A DNA stretch of 5,696 nt from WHTB01 sp050699035 (GTDB taxonomy: Bacteria; Actinomycetota; Actinomycetes; Propionibacteriales; Nocardioidaceae), in contig JBOHDE010000239.1 of NCBI GenBank assembly GCA_050699035.1, forward strand, positions 1 through 5,696. Direction: 5' to 3'. Of this stretch, positions 1 through 5,696 are shown piece by piece (position 1 is the stretch's first letter; each line of letters begins with the position of its first letter). The translations under genes were made by a program, and so were the position numbers. The notes beneath the pieces are model-generated. The model worked only from the letters and a program-made list of their open reading frames with translations. It had not been told where the DNA came from and did not search any database.

Positions 1-433
1 GAAGGGGGTCACTGGTCGTCAGCATGCGATAGGCCCCGACCTCGAACTGGAGGAGCTTGACGCTGCTGGGGTCGACGGAGAAGTCCGACGCGTTCATCCG
101 CCGCTGGACCAGGATGCAGACGGCGAGCGGCCGCAGCAGTCGGAACAACGTGCTGCTCCCGTAGTACTGCACCGGGTCGATGGAGCGGGTGCGGTCGAGC
201 GGGTGGCCGGACACTCGCCGGACCACGTCGTGGCAGGCCATCAGGAGCTGGAAGCGGAGCGGACCGACGGCTTCGTACAGCCGCTGCCTGGCGTTGTACT
301 CATAGCTGAGGCGAGCCTGCCGGCCGGCCAATGCACGCTGGGAAACGTAGCCGGCAATGGCACCGATGATCGCGGCGACGACGGTCGAGGTGGCGACCAG
401 CCCGAGAGCATCCACTCCGCAAGGCAACCACAT
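1..433 (-). CDS. Membrane-anchored protein of unknown function, 3' end cut by window edge
   Basis: This frame is open from an ATG at 433 to the left edge, giving 144 codons with the C-terminus missing. Residues about 9-30 are one hydrophobic segment (LGLVATSTVVAAIIGAIAGY). Basic residues follow it (R33, R38, R41), so by the positive-inside rule the rest should be cytoplasmic. The remainder looks like a normal folded protein: an amphipathic stretch with LSYEYNARQRLYEAVGPLRF (43-61), then YYGSSTLFRLLRPLAVCILV (90-109) and SDFSVDPSS. From memory, this pattern resembles a family of uncharacterised actinobacterial proteins with an N-terminal helix and an EYxARxRLY motif; I know no function for it. 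The ATG at 433 is preferred because GAGGTGG sits 7 bases upstream. A GTG at 415 in the same frame is an alternative that would trim six residues. The gene lies 169 bases after the acyl-CoA dehydrogenase stop, so it is probably a separate transcription unit. Confidence 0.8.
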   Translation of the reverse strand, partial: MWLPCGVDALGLVATSTVVAAIIGAIAGYVSQRALAGRQARLSYEYNARQRLYEAVGPLRFQLLMACHDVVRRVSGHPLDRTRSIDPVQYYGSSTLFRLLRPLAVCILVQRRMNASDFSVDPSSVKLLQFEVGAYRMLTTSDPL

Positions 434-440
434 CGATGGG

Positions 441-447
441 CCACCTC
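441..447 (-). promoter_or_regulatory. Ribosome binding site deciding the start of the left-edge gene
   Basis: GAGGTGG on the minus strand ends 7 bases before the ATG at 433. The competing GTG at 415 has no purine-rich site at a suitable distance, which is why the ATG was chosen. Confidence 0.55.
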
Positions 448-524
448 GAGCACGGCACCGCAACCTCCATCCGCTGGCCGGCGGTCGCCGCGAAGTTCCC
501 GTCCCGAACGCTCCCAGCAAAGCA

Positions 525-534
525 GGACATGTCC
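525..534. promoter_or_regulatory. Perfect 10-base palindrome, possible operator
   Basis: GGACATGTCC is a perfect palindrome about 90 bases upstream of the ATG at 433, in the gap between the acyl-CoA dehydrogenase stop and the left-edge gene. Its position suits an operator for that gene. One 10-base palindrome in GC-rich DNA is weak evidence, and I saw no second copy nearby. Confidence 0.2.
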
Positions 535-570
535 GAAATCGGGGGCCACTGAGAACGGGAAGGTCTCGTC

Positions 571-597
571 AGGACGGGACGATCCCGCCCGGCGGGA
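571..597 (-). terminator. GC-rich hairpin(s) after the acyl-CoA dehydrogenase, candidate terminator
   Basis: Just past the stop codon at 603-605 the minus strand can form a hairpin from TCCCGCCGGGCGGGA (583-597; 6-bp stem, 3-base loop). An alternative, CGGGATCGTCCCG, shares part of it and is followed by two more pairs beyond one mismatch (about 572-590). The two structures are mutually exclusive. No T-run follows, so this is not a classical intrinsic terminator, but actinobacteria often have GC-rich hairpins without a U-tract after genes. The position between two likely transcription units supports the call. Confidence 0.4.
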
Positions 598-602
598 GCT
601 GG

Positions 603-2534
603 TCAGCGGTAGCGGCGGGCGACGTTCTCGGTCTGCGACGCGCCCGGAGTCCACTCGGCGATCCACGGCCCGGTGTCCTCCGACGGGTCGACGACGCCGG
701 CCTCGAGCCAGCTGAGCTCGCCGGACAGCACCCGGCCGGCCAGCCGCTGGTCGGCGTCGTCGGTGTTGTCCCAGAGCCGCCCGAACAGCGCGTCGACCCG
801 GAGCCGGGACTGCGCGCAGAACACCTCGGCGAGCTCGTACGCGGCCGCGCCCTGCTCGAGGTCGTCGGACCGCAGCATCTCGGCCCGCGAGCACGCCGCC
901 GCCATCGCGAACAGCTCGGCGCCGATGTCGACGATCCGGCCGAGGAAGCCCTGCCGGTACTCGAGCTTGCCCTGCCACCGGCTCATCCCGTAGAACGTCT
1001 GCCGGGCCAGCTTGCGCGACGAGCGCTCGACGTAGCGCAGATGCTTGGCCAGCGGACCGAACTCGGAGTACGACGTCGGCACCGCCCCCTTACCGGTGAC
1101 CAGGTGCGGCAGCCACTTGGCGTAGAAGCCGCTGGCCTTGACCGCCGCCTTCGCCTTCTGCTGCAGGTCGGCGTCGTTGGACGCGAGGTCGCCGGCGGCG
1201 GCCAGATGGGCGTCCACCGCCTCCCGGGCGATCAGCAGCCGCATGATCTCGGACGAGCCCTCGAAGATCCGGTTGATCCGCAGGTCGCGGAGCACCTGCT
1301 CGGCGGGCACCGCACGCTCGCCGCGAGCGGCCAGCGAGTCGGCGGTCTCATAGCCACGGCCCCCACGGATCTGCACCAGCTCGTCCGCGATCACCCACGC
1401 CATCTCGCTCGCCCAGAGCTTCGCCAACGCCGCCTCGATCCGGATGTCCTTGGTGCCGGCGTCTGCCAGCTGAGCGGACAGGTCGAGCACCGCCTCCAGC
1501 CCGAACGTGGTCGCCGCGATGAACGAGATCTTCTGCGCCACCGCCGCGTGCTCGCCGACCGGGCGACCCCACTGGACCCGCGCGGCCGACCACTCGCGGG
1601 CGATCTTCAGGCACCACTTGCCGCCCGCCGTGCACAGGGCCGGGATGGACAGGCGACCGGTGTTGAGGGTGGTCAGCGCGATCTTGAGACCCTGCCCCTC
1701 GCGCCCGAGGCGGTTCTCGACCGGCACCCGTACCTGGTGGAAACGGGTCACGCCGTTCTCGATGCCGCGCAGGCCCAGGAAGGCGTTGCGGTTCTCGACC
1801 GTGATGCCGGCCGAGTCGGCCTCGACGACGAACGCGGTGATCCCACCGCGGCCGCCCTCATGCTCGGGCACGTGGGCCATCACGACCAGCAGCTCGGCGA
1901 TCACGCCGTTGGTGGTCCAGAGCTTGACTCCGTCGAGGAGGTACGCGCTGCCGTCGTCGGTCGGGGTGGCGGTCGAGCCCATCCGGGCAGGGTCGGAGCC
2001 GACGTCGGGCTCGGTGAGCAGGAACGCCGAGATCGCCCCGGTGGCGCAGCGCGGGAGGAACTCCTTCTTCTGCTCCTCGGTGCCGAACATCTTCACCGGC
2101 TCGGGAACGCCGATCGACTGGTGTGCCGAGACCAGGGCACCGATGGTCGGGTGTACGGAGCCGGCCAGCGTCAGCGCCTTGCCGTAGTAGTACATCGACA
2201 GGCCCAGGCCGCCGTACTCACGCGGGATCTTCATCCCGAACACGCCGAGCTCGTTGAACCCCGCGATGTACTCGTCAGGGATCAGCGACTGGCGCTCGAT
2301 CCGGCCGCCGTCGAGCGTCTTGCAGTACGCCTCGAGCTTGCCGAGGAACTCCTCACCGCGCTCCGTGTCGTCGGCCGTCGCGCGGGGATGCGGGTGGATG
2401 AGGGACAGGTCGAACCGGCCGAGGTAGAGCTCCTTGGCGAAGCTCGGCCGGACCCACTCGGTCTCCCGGGCCGCCTCGGCGACCTCTCGGGCCTGCCGCT
2501 CGCTGACGTTGCTCTGGGTCGCCTGTGCACTCAC
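603..2534 (-). CDS. Acyl-CoA dehydrogenase, long VLCAD-like form with C-terminal extension (FadE-type)
   Basis: FAD enzyme (643 residues) that oxidises acyl-CoA to trans-2-enoyl-CoA, the first step of beta-oxidation, normally passing electrons to ETF and then quinone. The N-terminal helical domain spans about 60-165. The beta domain carries the flavin/substrate signature FLLTEPDVGSD (171-181). The C-terminal helical domain has RVQWGRPVG (319-327), QIRGGRGYE (388-396) and RINRIFEGSSEI (419-430). By family alignment E425 in FEG is the expected catalytic base, as in VLCAD and medium-chain enzymes. Residues ~445-643 are an extra domain that ordinary ~390-residue acyl-CoA dehydrogenases lack and VLCAD/ACAD9-type enzymes have, suggesting long-chain substrates. 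About nine extra residues lie between GRGYE and the RDLRIN segment. The start is GTG at 2534: an in-frame TAA lies at 2568-2570, no earlier start codon is possible, and AAAGGGA sits 7 bases upstream. Chain length is inferred; the family is certain. Confidence 0.95.
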   Translation of the reverse strand: MSAQATQSNVSERQAREVAEAARETEWVRPSFAKELYLGRFDLSLIHPHPRATADDTERGEEFLGKLEAYCKTLDGGRIERQSLIPDEYIAGFNELGVFGMKIPREYGGLGLSMYYYGKALTLAGSVHPTIGALVSAHQSIGVPEPVKMFGTEEQKKEFLPRCATGAISAFLLTEPDVGSDPARMGSTATPTDDGSAYLLDGVKLWTTNGVIAELLVVMAHVPEHEGGRGGITAFVVEADSAGITVENRNAFLGLRGIENGVTRFHQVRVPVENRLGREGQGLKIALTTLNTGRLSIPALCTAGGKWCLKIAREWSAARVQWGRPVGEHAAVAQKISFIAATTFGLEAVLDLSAQLADAGTKDIRIEAALAKLWASEMAWVIADELVQIRGGRGYETADSLAARGERAVPAEQVLRDLRINRIFEGSSEIMRLLIAREAVDAHLAAAGDLASNDADLQQKAKAAVKASGFYAKWLPHLVTGKGAVPTSYSEFGPLAKHLRYVERSSRKLARQTFYGMSRWQGKLEYRQGFLGRIVDIGAELFAMAAACSRAEMLRSDDLEQGAAAYELAEVFCAQSRLRVDALFGRLWDNTDDADQRLAGRVLSGELSWLEAGVVDPSEDTGPWIAEWTPGASQTENVARRYR

Positions 2535-2541
2535 GGGGGTG

Positions 2542-2548
2542 TCCCTTT
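2542..2548 (-). promoter_or_regulatory. Ribosome binding site for the GTG-started acyl-CoA dehydrogenase
   Basis: AAAGGGA on the minus strand lies 7 bases before the GTG at 2534. With the upstream in-frame TAA at 2568-2570 and no start codon between, it fixes this start. Confidence 0.6.
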
Positions 2549-2557
2549 CGACGGGTA

Positions 2558-2586
2558 CGGCCCAGTGTTACTCGGAAGTAGGGCCG
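2558..2586. promoter_or_regulatory. Interrupted inverted repeat in the frdD/acyl-CoA dehydrogenase gap
   Basis: The plus strand reads CGGCCC (2558-2563), then TACT (2569-2572), a CGGA loop, AGTA (2577-2580) and GGGCCG (2581-2586). Outer arms pair over 6 bp and inner arms over 4 bp, with a 5-base bulge on one side only. It could be an operator, or a hairpin ending or attenuating the frd transcript. No T-run follows on the minus strand. It overlaps the weak promoter-like pair at 2565-2593, which favours an operator, but this is inference from position alone. Confidence 0.3.
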
Positions 2587-2593
2587 AGCGAAA
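2565..2593 (-). promoter_or_regulatory. Weak promoter-like pair upstream of the acyl-CoA dehydrogenase
   Basis: On the minus strand TTTCGC (2588-2593) and TAACAC (2565-2570) are separated by 17 bases, and the -10-like box lies 30 bases before the GTG start. Both boxes match the housekeeping consensus poorly, so this is only a candidate. Read-through from the frd operon is the alternative. Confidence 0.2.
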
Positions 2594-2602
2594 CCCCCCG
2601 GG

Positions 2603-2956
2603 TCAGACGACGGTCACAAGGACGACCGCCGACACGACCGAGCCGACCAGCGCGCCGCCGTAACAGAGGACCGTGATCAGCCCCTTCGACCCCTTCAGCT
2701 GCAGCCCGTCGTAGAGCGTGTAGCGGAACCGGTGGGCCCAGTGCGCCAGGCAGAGCGCGAACAACCCGAACAGGAACAGGGCGGTGAGCGGATGACCGAG
2801 TACGGCGTGCAGGTGGGCGTGGCTCGGCGGCGTGACCCACCCCAGCGGGAAGGCCAGGCCGAACAGCACCACCAGGACCGGCAGGAACACCGCGGCAAGT
2901 ACGCCGCCGGCGCTGAACAGCAGCCAGAGGATCGGCTCGACCCGTCGCTTGGTCAT
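2603..2956 (-). CDS. frdD: Fumarate reductase membrane anchor subunit D
   Basis: Second membrane anchor of quinol:fumarate reductase, 117 residues (E. coli FrdD is 119). With FrdC it holds the FrdAB head on the cytoplasmic face and forms the menaquinol site. Three hydrophobic helices are visible at about 9-37, 55-76 and 93-117. The EPILWLLFSAGG start (7-18) parallels E. coli FrdD EPVFWGLFGAGG, and AHWAHRFRYTLYD (71-83) aligns with its conserved histidine-rich second helix end (GLHRMHHAMHDL). There is no haem-ligand arrangement of the SdhC/D kind, which fits haem-free type D anchors. The ATG overlaps the frdC stop by four bases (ATGA) and the upstream Shine-Dalgarno is weak, so translation is probably coupled to frdC. 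The open frame extends further upstream, but that part lies inside frdC in another frame and is not used. This appears to be the last gene of the operon. Confidence 0.92.
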   Translation of the reverse strand: MTKRRVEPILWLLFSAGGVLAAVFLPVLVVLFGLAFPLGWVTPPSHAHLHAVLGHPLTALFLFGLFALCLAHWAHRFRYTLYDGLQLKGSKGLITVLCYGGALVGSVVSAVVLVTVV

Positions 2957-3354
2957 CGGGTCACCAGCCAGATCACGAACACCGACACGACGGCCAGCCC
3001 GACGTACTGCGAGGCGATGATCGCCCAGGCCGGGACGCGTCGACCGCGCAGCCGGACGACGGTCGCCTGCGGCGTGAGGTTGAACCAGGTGACCGTGTGC
3101 AGCACGACGAAGGCCAACGTGACCAGGTTGAGCACGACGACCCACGGCGTCGCGGCCCAGTCCAGGAAGCTCTGGTACTGGTCGTCGCCCCGGCCGACGG
3201 CGTAGGTCAGCATCAGCAGGAACACCACGAACCACGCGACGAACACACTGCTCAGCTCGCGCATGGCGAAGACGAAGTAGGAGCGCTTCTCCAGCCACCA
3301 CCAGGTCGAGACGGGCCGGCGGTAGGCGCGTGGCTGGACCTCCGCCTCGCTCAT
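2953..3354 (-). CDS. frdC: Fumarate reductase membrane anchor subunit C
   Basis: First membrane anchor of quinol:fumarate reductase, 133 residues (E. coli FrdC is 131). The soluble N-terminus has YRRPVSTWWW (11-20), matching E. coli FrdC YVRPMTSTWW. Three membrane helices follow at about 33-53, 70-90 and 107-130. E33 in MRELSSV aligns with E. coli FrdC Glu29, and H86 in VLHTVTWF aligns with His82; as I recall, both affect quinol oxidation in E. coli mutants. These residues support a working menaquinol site. The ATG at 3354 overlaps the frdB stop by four bases (ATGA), and the stop overlaps frdD the same way. The same frame is open further upstream to 3738, but that region is frdB in another frame, and the family's usual length and conserved N-terminus fix the start here. 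Confidence 0.93.
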   Translation of the reverse strand: MSEAEVQPRAYRRPVSTWWWLEKRSYFVFAMRELSSVFVAWFVVFLLMLTYAVGRGDDQYQSFLDWAATPWVVVLNLVTLAFVVLHTVTWFNLTPQATVVRLRGRRVPAWAIIASQYVGLAVVSVFVIWLVTR

Positions 3355-4091
3355 CGTGCGCCCCGAGGGAGCAGGAACGCCTTCACGGATTCCTTTGCTG
3401 CCTTGAGCTTGTAGCGCTGGATGGCGCCGGCCGGATCCACGTGCTTGGGGCACACCGTGGTGCACTCGCCGACGAAGGTGCAGCCCCAGACCCCTTCGTG
3501 CTCGATGAGTACGTCGAGTCGCTCGCGGGCGCCCCGGTCGCGGGAGTCGAGGTCGTACCGCTCCGCCAGGGCGATCGCGGCCGGGCCGATGAAGTCGGGG
3601 TCGAGGCCGTACACCGGGCAGGCGGAGTAGCAGAGCATGCAGTTGATGCACATGCTGAACTGCTTGTACTCGTCGAGCTCCTCGGGTGTCTGGAGGTACT
3701 CGCCGTCCGGCTCGACCTCGTCGTCGCGGATGATCCACGGCTTGACCCGGGGGAGCTTGTCCATGAAGTCGCCGATGTCGACGACGAGGTCACGCACGAC
3801 CGGGAAGTTGCGCATCGGCTCGACCCGCACCGGACCCGGCGCCAGGTCGGCCAGGAACGTGCCGCAGGTCAGCTCCGGCGTGCCGTTGACGCTCATCCCG
3901 CAGCTGCCGCAGATGCCCATCCGGCACGACCAGCGGTACGAGAGGGTGCTGTCCAGGTGGTCCTTCACATAGTTGAGGCCGTCGAGGACCGACCACTCCT
4001 TGCGCAGCGGTACGTCGTACTCCTGCAGCGTCGGCGCGGTCTCCTCCTCCGGCCGGTACCGCGACACCTGCAGCCTGATGCTGTCCGCCAT
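3351..4091 (-). CDS. frdB: Fumarate reductase iron-sulfur subunit
   Basis: Electron-transfer subunit, 246 residues (E. coli FrdB is 244), carrying electrons from the quinol site in FrdCD to the FrdA flavin. The N-terminal plant-type ferredoxin domain has C56, C61, C64 (SCRMGICGSCGM) and C76 for the [2Fe-2S] cluster. The C-terminal domain has C148-x2-C151-x2-C154-x3-C158-P and GCTFVGECTTVCP with C204, C210 and C214. By family precedent C148, C151, C154 and C214 bind [4Fe-4S], and C158, C204 and C210 bind [3Fe-4S]. All eleven ligands are present, and the C-terminal set falls at the same residue numbers as in E. coli FrdB. Six bases separate frdA from this ATG, and GGGAAG inside the end of frdA (4101-4106) serves as ribosome binding site 9 bases upstream. 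A succinate dehydrogenase assignment is less likely because the anchors are FrdC/FrdD type. Confidence 0.96.
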   Translation of the reverse strand: MADSIRLQVSRYRPEEETAPTLQEYDVPLRKEWSVLDGLNYVKDHLDSTLSYRWSCRMGICGSCGMSVNGTPELTCGTFLADLAPGPVRVEPMRNFPVVRDLVVDIGDFMDKLPRVKPWIIRDDEVEPDGEYLQTPEELDEYKQFSMCINCMLCYSACPVYGLDPDFIGPAAIALAERYDLDSRDRGARERLDVLIEHEGVWGCTFVGECTTVCPKHVDPAGAIQRYKLKAAKESVKAFLLPRGAR

Positions 4092-4097
4092 GGCTCG

Positions 4098-5696
4098 CTA
4101 CTTCCCGTAGGTTCTCTCTCCCGGCGGCCAGCGGGTGATCGTGACCGGCAGGCTCTCGAGCCGTGACGACTCGTCCGGGTTGCGGTGGATCAGGGAGTGC
4201 GCGAGGTACTTCTCGTCGTCTCGCGCCGGGAAGTCGGTGCGCTGATGGGCTCCCCGGGACTCCTCGCGCCACCGGCCGGACTGCACGATGCACTCGGCGA
4301 CGTCCAGCATGTTCTCCAGCTCCAGTGCGGCGACCAGCTCGGTGTTGAACGTCCGGCTGGTGTCAGCCACCGCGACGTGGCCGAACCGCTGCTGCAGCTC
4401 GCGGAGCGTGTCGACGCCCTTGGCCAGTGCCTCGCCGGTGCGGAAGATGCCGGCGCTGTCCTCCACGGTCTGCTGCATCTCCTCGCGGATGACCGAGACC
4501 TGCTCGTGGCCGTCGGTCTTGTGCAGCAGGTCGCGCTCCAGCCGGCGCACCTCGTCGGCGGCCTGGGCCTCGATCGCCGCGGGCGGGTCGCCGGCCGTCG
4601 CGGCGTACTCCGCGGCCGCCCGGCCGGCGCGCGCGCCGAAGACGAGGCACTCGGGCAGCGAGTTGGAGCCGAGCCGGTTGGCGCCGTTGATGCTCACGCA
4701 GGCGACCTCGCCGGCGGCGTAGAGCCCCTCGATCGGGGTGGCGCCGTCGATGTCGGTGTGGACGCCGCCCATCATGTAGTGCACGACCGGCCGGACCGGG
4801 ATCAGCTCGGTGACCGGGTCGATGTTCTCGTACTTGAGGCACAGCTCGCGGACGAACGGGAGCTTGGTGTCGATCAGCTGCTGGCCGAGGTGGCGCAGGT
4901 CGAGGTGGACGATCGGGCCCCAGGGCGAGTCGGTCACGCGGCCCTTCTCGACCTCGTGGACGAACGCCTGTGACAACCGGTCGCGCGGACCGAGCTCCAT
5001 GCTGCGCAGCACCGGCGTGGGGCTGGGCGTGCCCAGGTCGTAGTCCTGCAGGTAGCGGTAGCCGTCCTTGTTGAGCATCCAACCGCCCTCGGCGCGCGCC
5101 GCCTCGGTGATCAAGATCCCGGTGAACGGCAGGCCGGTCGGGTGGTACTGGACGAACTCCATGTCCTTGAGCGGTGCACCGGCGCGGTAGGCCAACGCCA
5201 TCCCGTCGCCGGTGCTGATGCTGGCGTTGGTGGTGAATGGGAAGACCTTGCCGCAGCCGCCGGTGCACAAGATGACCGCCTTCGCGGTGATCGTCTCGAC
5301 CCGGCCCGACATCAGGTCGACCGCGACGACCCCGTGCACGCGACCGTCGTCGACCAGCAGCTTGGTCACGAACCATTCGTCGTAGCGGACGACCTCGTCG
5401 TACTTGAGCGACGTCTGGAACAACGTGTGCAGCATGTGGAAGCCGGTCTTGTCGGCCGCGAACCAGGTGCGCATCTTCTTCATGCCACCGAACGCGCGTA
5501 CGGCGACGCGGCCGTCCGGCTCACGGCTCCACGGGCAGCCCCAATGCTCGAGCTGCAGCAGCTCGCGGGGGGCCTCGTCGACGAACGCCTCGACGGCATC
5601 CTGGTCGCAGAGCCAGTCGCTGCCGGAGACCGTGTCGTACGCGTGCTCGTCGAGGCTGTCGTCGTCGGCGACGGCGCCGGCGGCACCCCCCTCGGC
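4098..5696 (-). CDS. frdA: Fumarate reductase flavoprotein subunit, 5' end cut by window edge
   Basis: Catalytic subunit reducing fumarate to succinate at a covalently bound FAD; 532 codons are visible and the frame is open to the right edge. The first visible residues (AEGGAAGAVADDDS) align with E. coli FrdA just after RSHTVA. The Rossmann GxGxxG and the flavin-linking histidine (E. coli His44) therefore lie just outside, about four codons beyond the edge for the histidine. Active-site residues are all present, in fragment numbering: H185 (VQYHPTGLP), T197-E198 (ILITEAARAEGG), R238 (ELGPRDRLSQ), H306 (VVHYMMGG) and R341 (NGANRLGSNSL), matching E. coli H232, T244-E245, R287, H355 and R390. 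WGCPWSR and FGGMK are fumarate-reductase-like. The protein stops right after ERTYGK, without E. coli's charged tail of about 20 residues. The Met at 5483 (FGGMKK) is internal, not the start. In vivo the complex can also run as succinate dehydrogenase. Confidence 0.96.
   Translation of the reverse strand, partial: AEGGAAGAVADDDSLDEHAYDTVSGSDWLCDQDAVEAFVDEAPRELLQLEHWGCPWSREPDGRVAVRAFGGMKKMRTWFAADKTGFHMLHTLFQTSLKYDEVVRYDEWFVTKLLVDDGRVHGVVAVDLMSGRVETITAKAVILCTGGCGKVFPFTTNASISTGDGMALAYRAGAPLKDMEFVQYHPTGLPFTGILITEAARAEGGWMLNKDGYRYLQDYDLGTPSPTPVLRSMELGPRDRLSQAFVHEVEKGRVTDSPWGPIVHLDLRHLGQQLIDTKLPFVRELCLKYENIDPVTELIPVRPVVHYMMGGVHTDIDGATPIEGLYAAGEVACVSINGANRLGSNSLPECLVFGARAGRAAAEYAATAGDPPAAIEAQAADEVRRLERDLLHKTDGHEQVSVIREEMQQTVEDSAGIFRTGEALAKGVDTLRELQQRFGHVAVADTSRTFNTELVAALELENMLDVAECIVQSGRWREESRGAHQRTDFPARDDEKYLAHSLIHRNPDESSRLESLPVTITRWPPGERTYGK
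4101..4106 (-). promoter_or_regulatory. Ribosome binding site for frdB inside the end of frdA
   Basis: GGGAAG on the minus strand overlaps the last frdA codons and lies 9 bases before the frdB ATG at 4091. It is the clearest Shine-Dalgarno of the three internal operon junctions; frdC and frdD lack a good one and rely on stop/start overlap. Confidence 0.5.

Noticed and set aside
203..978. Open frames at 203-715 (plus), 241-978 and 300-530 (minus)
   Set aside because: They cross the intergenic gap and real genes in the wrong frame, have arginine/serine/proline-rich composition, and conflict with the clearly protein-like frame 433-1 and with the acyl-CoA dehydrogenase.
357..2663. 768-codon open frame on the plus strand across the acyl-CoA dehydrogenase
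   Set aside because: Its first codon positions pair with the wobble positions of the minus-strand gene, which are almost always G or C, so stop codons cannot easily form. The protein is low-complexity R/G/L/A/D-rich and resembles no family, while the opposite strand encodes a clear enzyme.
2732..3414. Plus-strand open frames opposite frdD and frdC (2732-3205, 3097-3414)
   Set aside because: Each is the wobble-register shadow of the anchor gene under it; the products are polar Q/R/E/H-rich strings without recognisable motifs.
2953..3738. A 261-residue protein as a longer frdC, and a 232-residue frdD from 3301
   Set aside because: The added N-terminal parts lie inside frdB and frdC in other frames and are arginine-rich nonsense; the ATGA-overlap starts give family-typical lengths of 133 and 117.
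2603..4091. Calling the operon succinate dehydrogenase (sdh)
   Set aside because: The anchors match E. coli FrdC (RPVSTWWW, LHTVTWF) and FrdD (EPILWLLFSAGG), have no haem-ligand pattern, and FrdA has the WGCPWSR form. The direction of catalysis in vivo cannot be read from sequence.
3330..4973. Plus-strand open frames of 278 and 262 codons opposite frdB and frdA
   Set aside because: They show the same wobble-register antisense effect (3330-4166 and 4185-4973); the composition is repetitive and no motifs are present.
4098..5483. frdA starting at the ATG at 5483
   Set aside because: The frame stays open to 5696, and those 71 extra codons match FrdA (DTVSGSDWLCDQD, HWGCPWSREPDG). The Met belongs to the conserved internal FGGMK.

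Overview
The window comes from a high-GC bacterium, almost certainly an actinomycete (Actinomycetota). Wobble positions are nearly all G or C, GTG is used as a start, genes overlap by ATGA, and the proteins most resemble actinobacterial homologues recalled from memory. I cannot name the genus. Every gene I can support lies on the minus strand, so the biological order runs from the right edge to the left.

Right part (5696 down to 2603): a four-gene membrane-bound quinol:fumarate reductase operon, frdABCD. frdA lacks its first ~48 codons, which lie beyond the right edge. frdB, frdC and frdD are complete. The A/B gap is 6 bases, and B/C and C/D overlap by 4 bases, which points to one transcript with coupled translation. 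The flavoprotein (FrdA) and iron-sulfur subunit (FrdB) form the soluble head. FrdC and FrdD are small three-helix, haem-free membrane anchors that pass electrons from menaquinol. The nearest well-known relatives are E. coli FrdABCD and M. tuberculosis FrdABCD.

Middle (2534 down to 603): a 643-residue acyl-CoA dehydrogenase of the long, VLCAD-like architecture with an extra C-terminal domain. It begins 68 bases after frdD. That gap holds a weak promoter-like pair overlapped by an interrupted inverted repeat, so the gene may have its own control or be partly co-transcribed with frd. Both modules meet at the quinone pool: acyl-CoA oxidation feeds electrons in through ETF, and fumarate reductase removes them. 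The functional link is inference.

Left part (602 to 1): a 169-base gap with GC-rich hairpins just after the dehydrogenase stop and a 10-base palindrome, then the 5' part of a gene for a single-pass membrane-anchored protein of unknown function that runs off the left edge.

No RNA gene, mobile element, CRISPR array or tandem repeat was seen, and no stretch over 300 bases lacks a gene. The long plus-strand open frames are antisense shadows. I see no evidence of a new multi-gene system. The least understood item is the truncated gene at the left edge.
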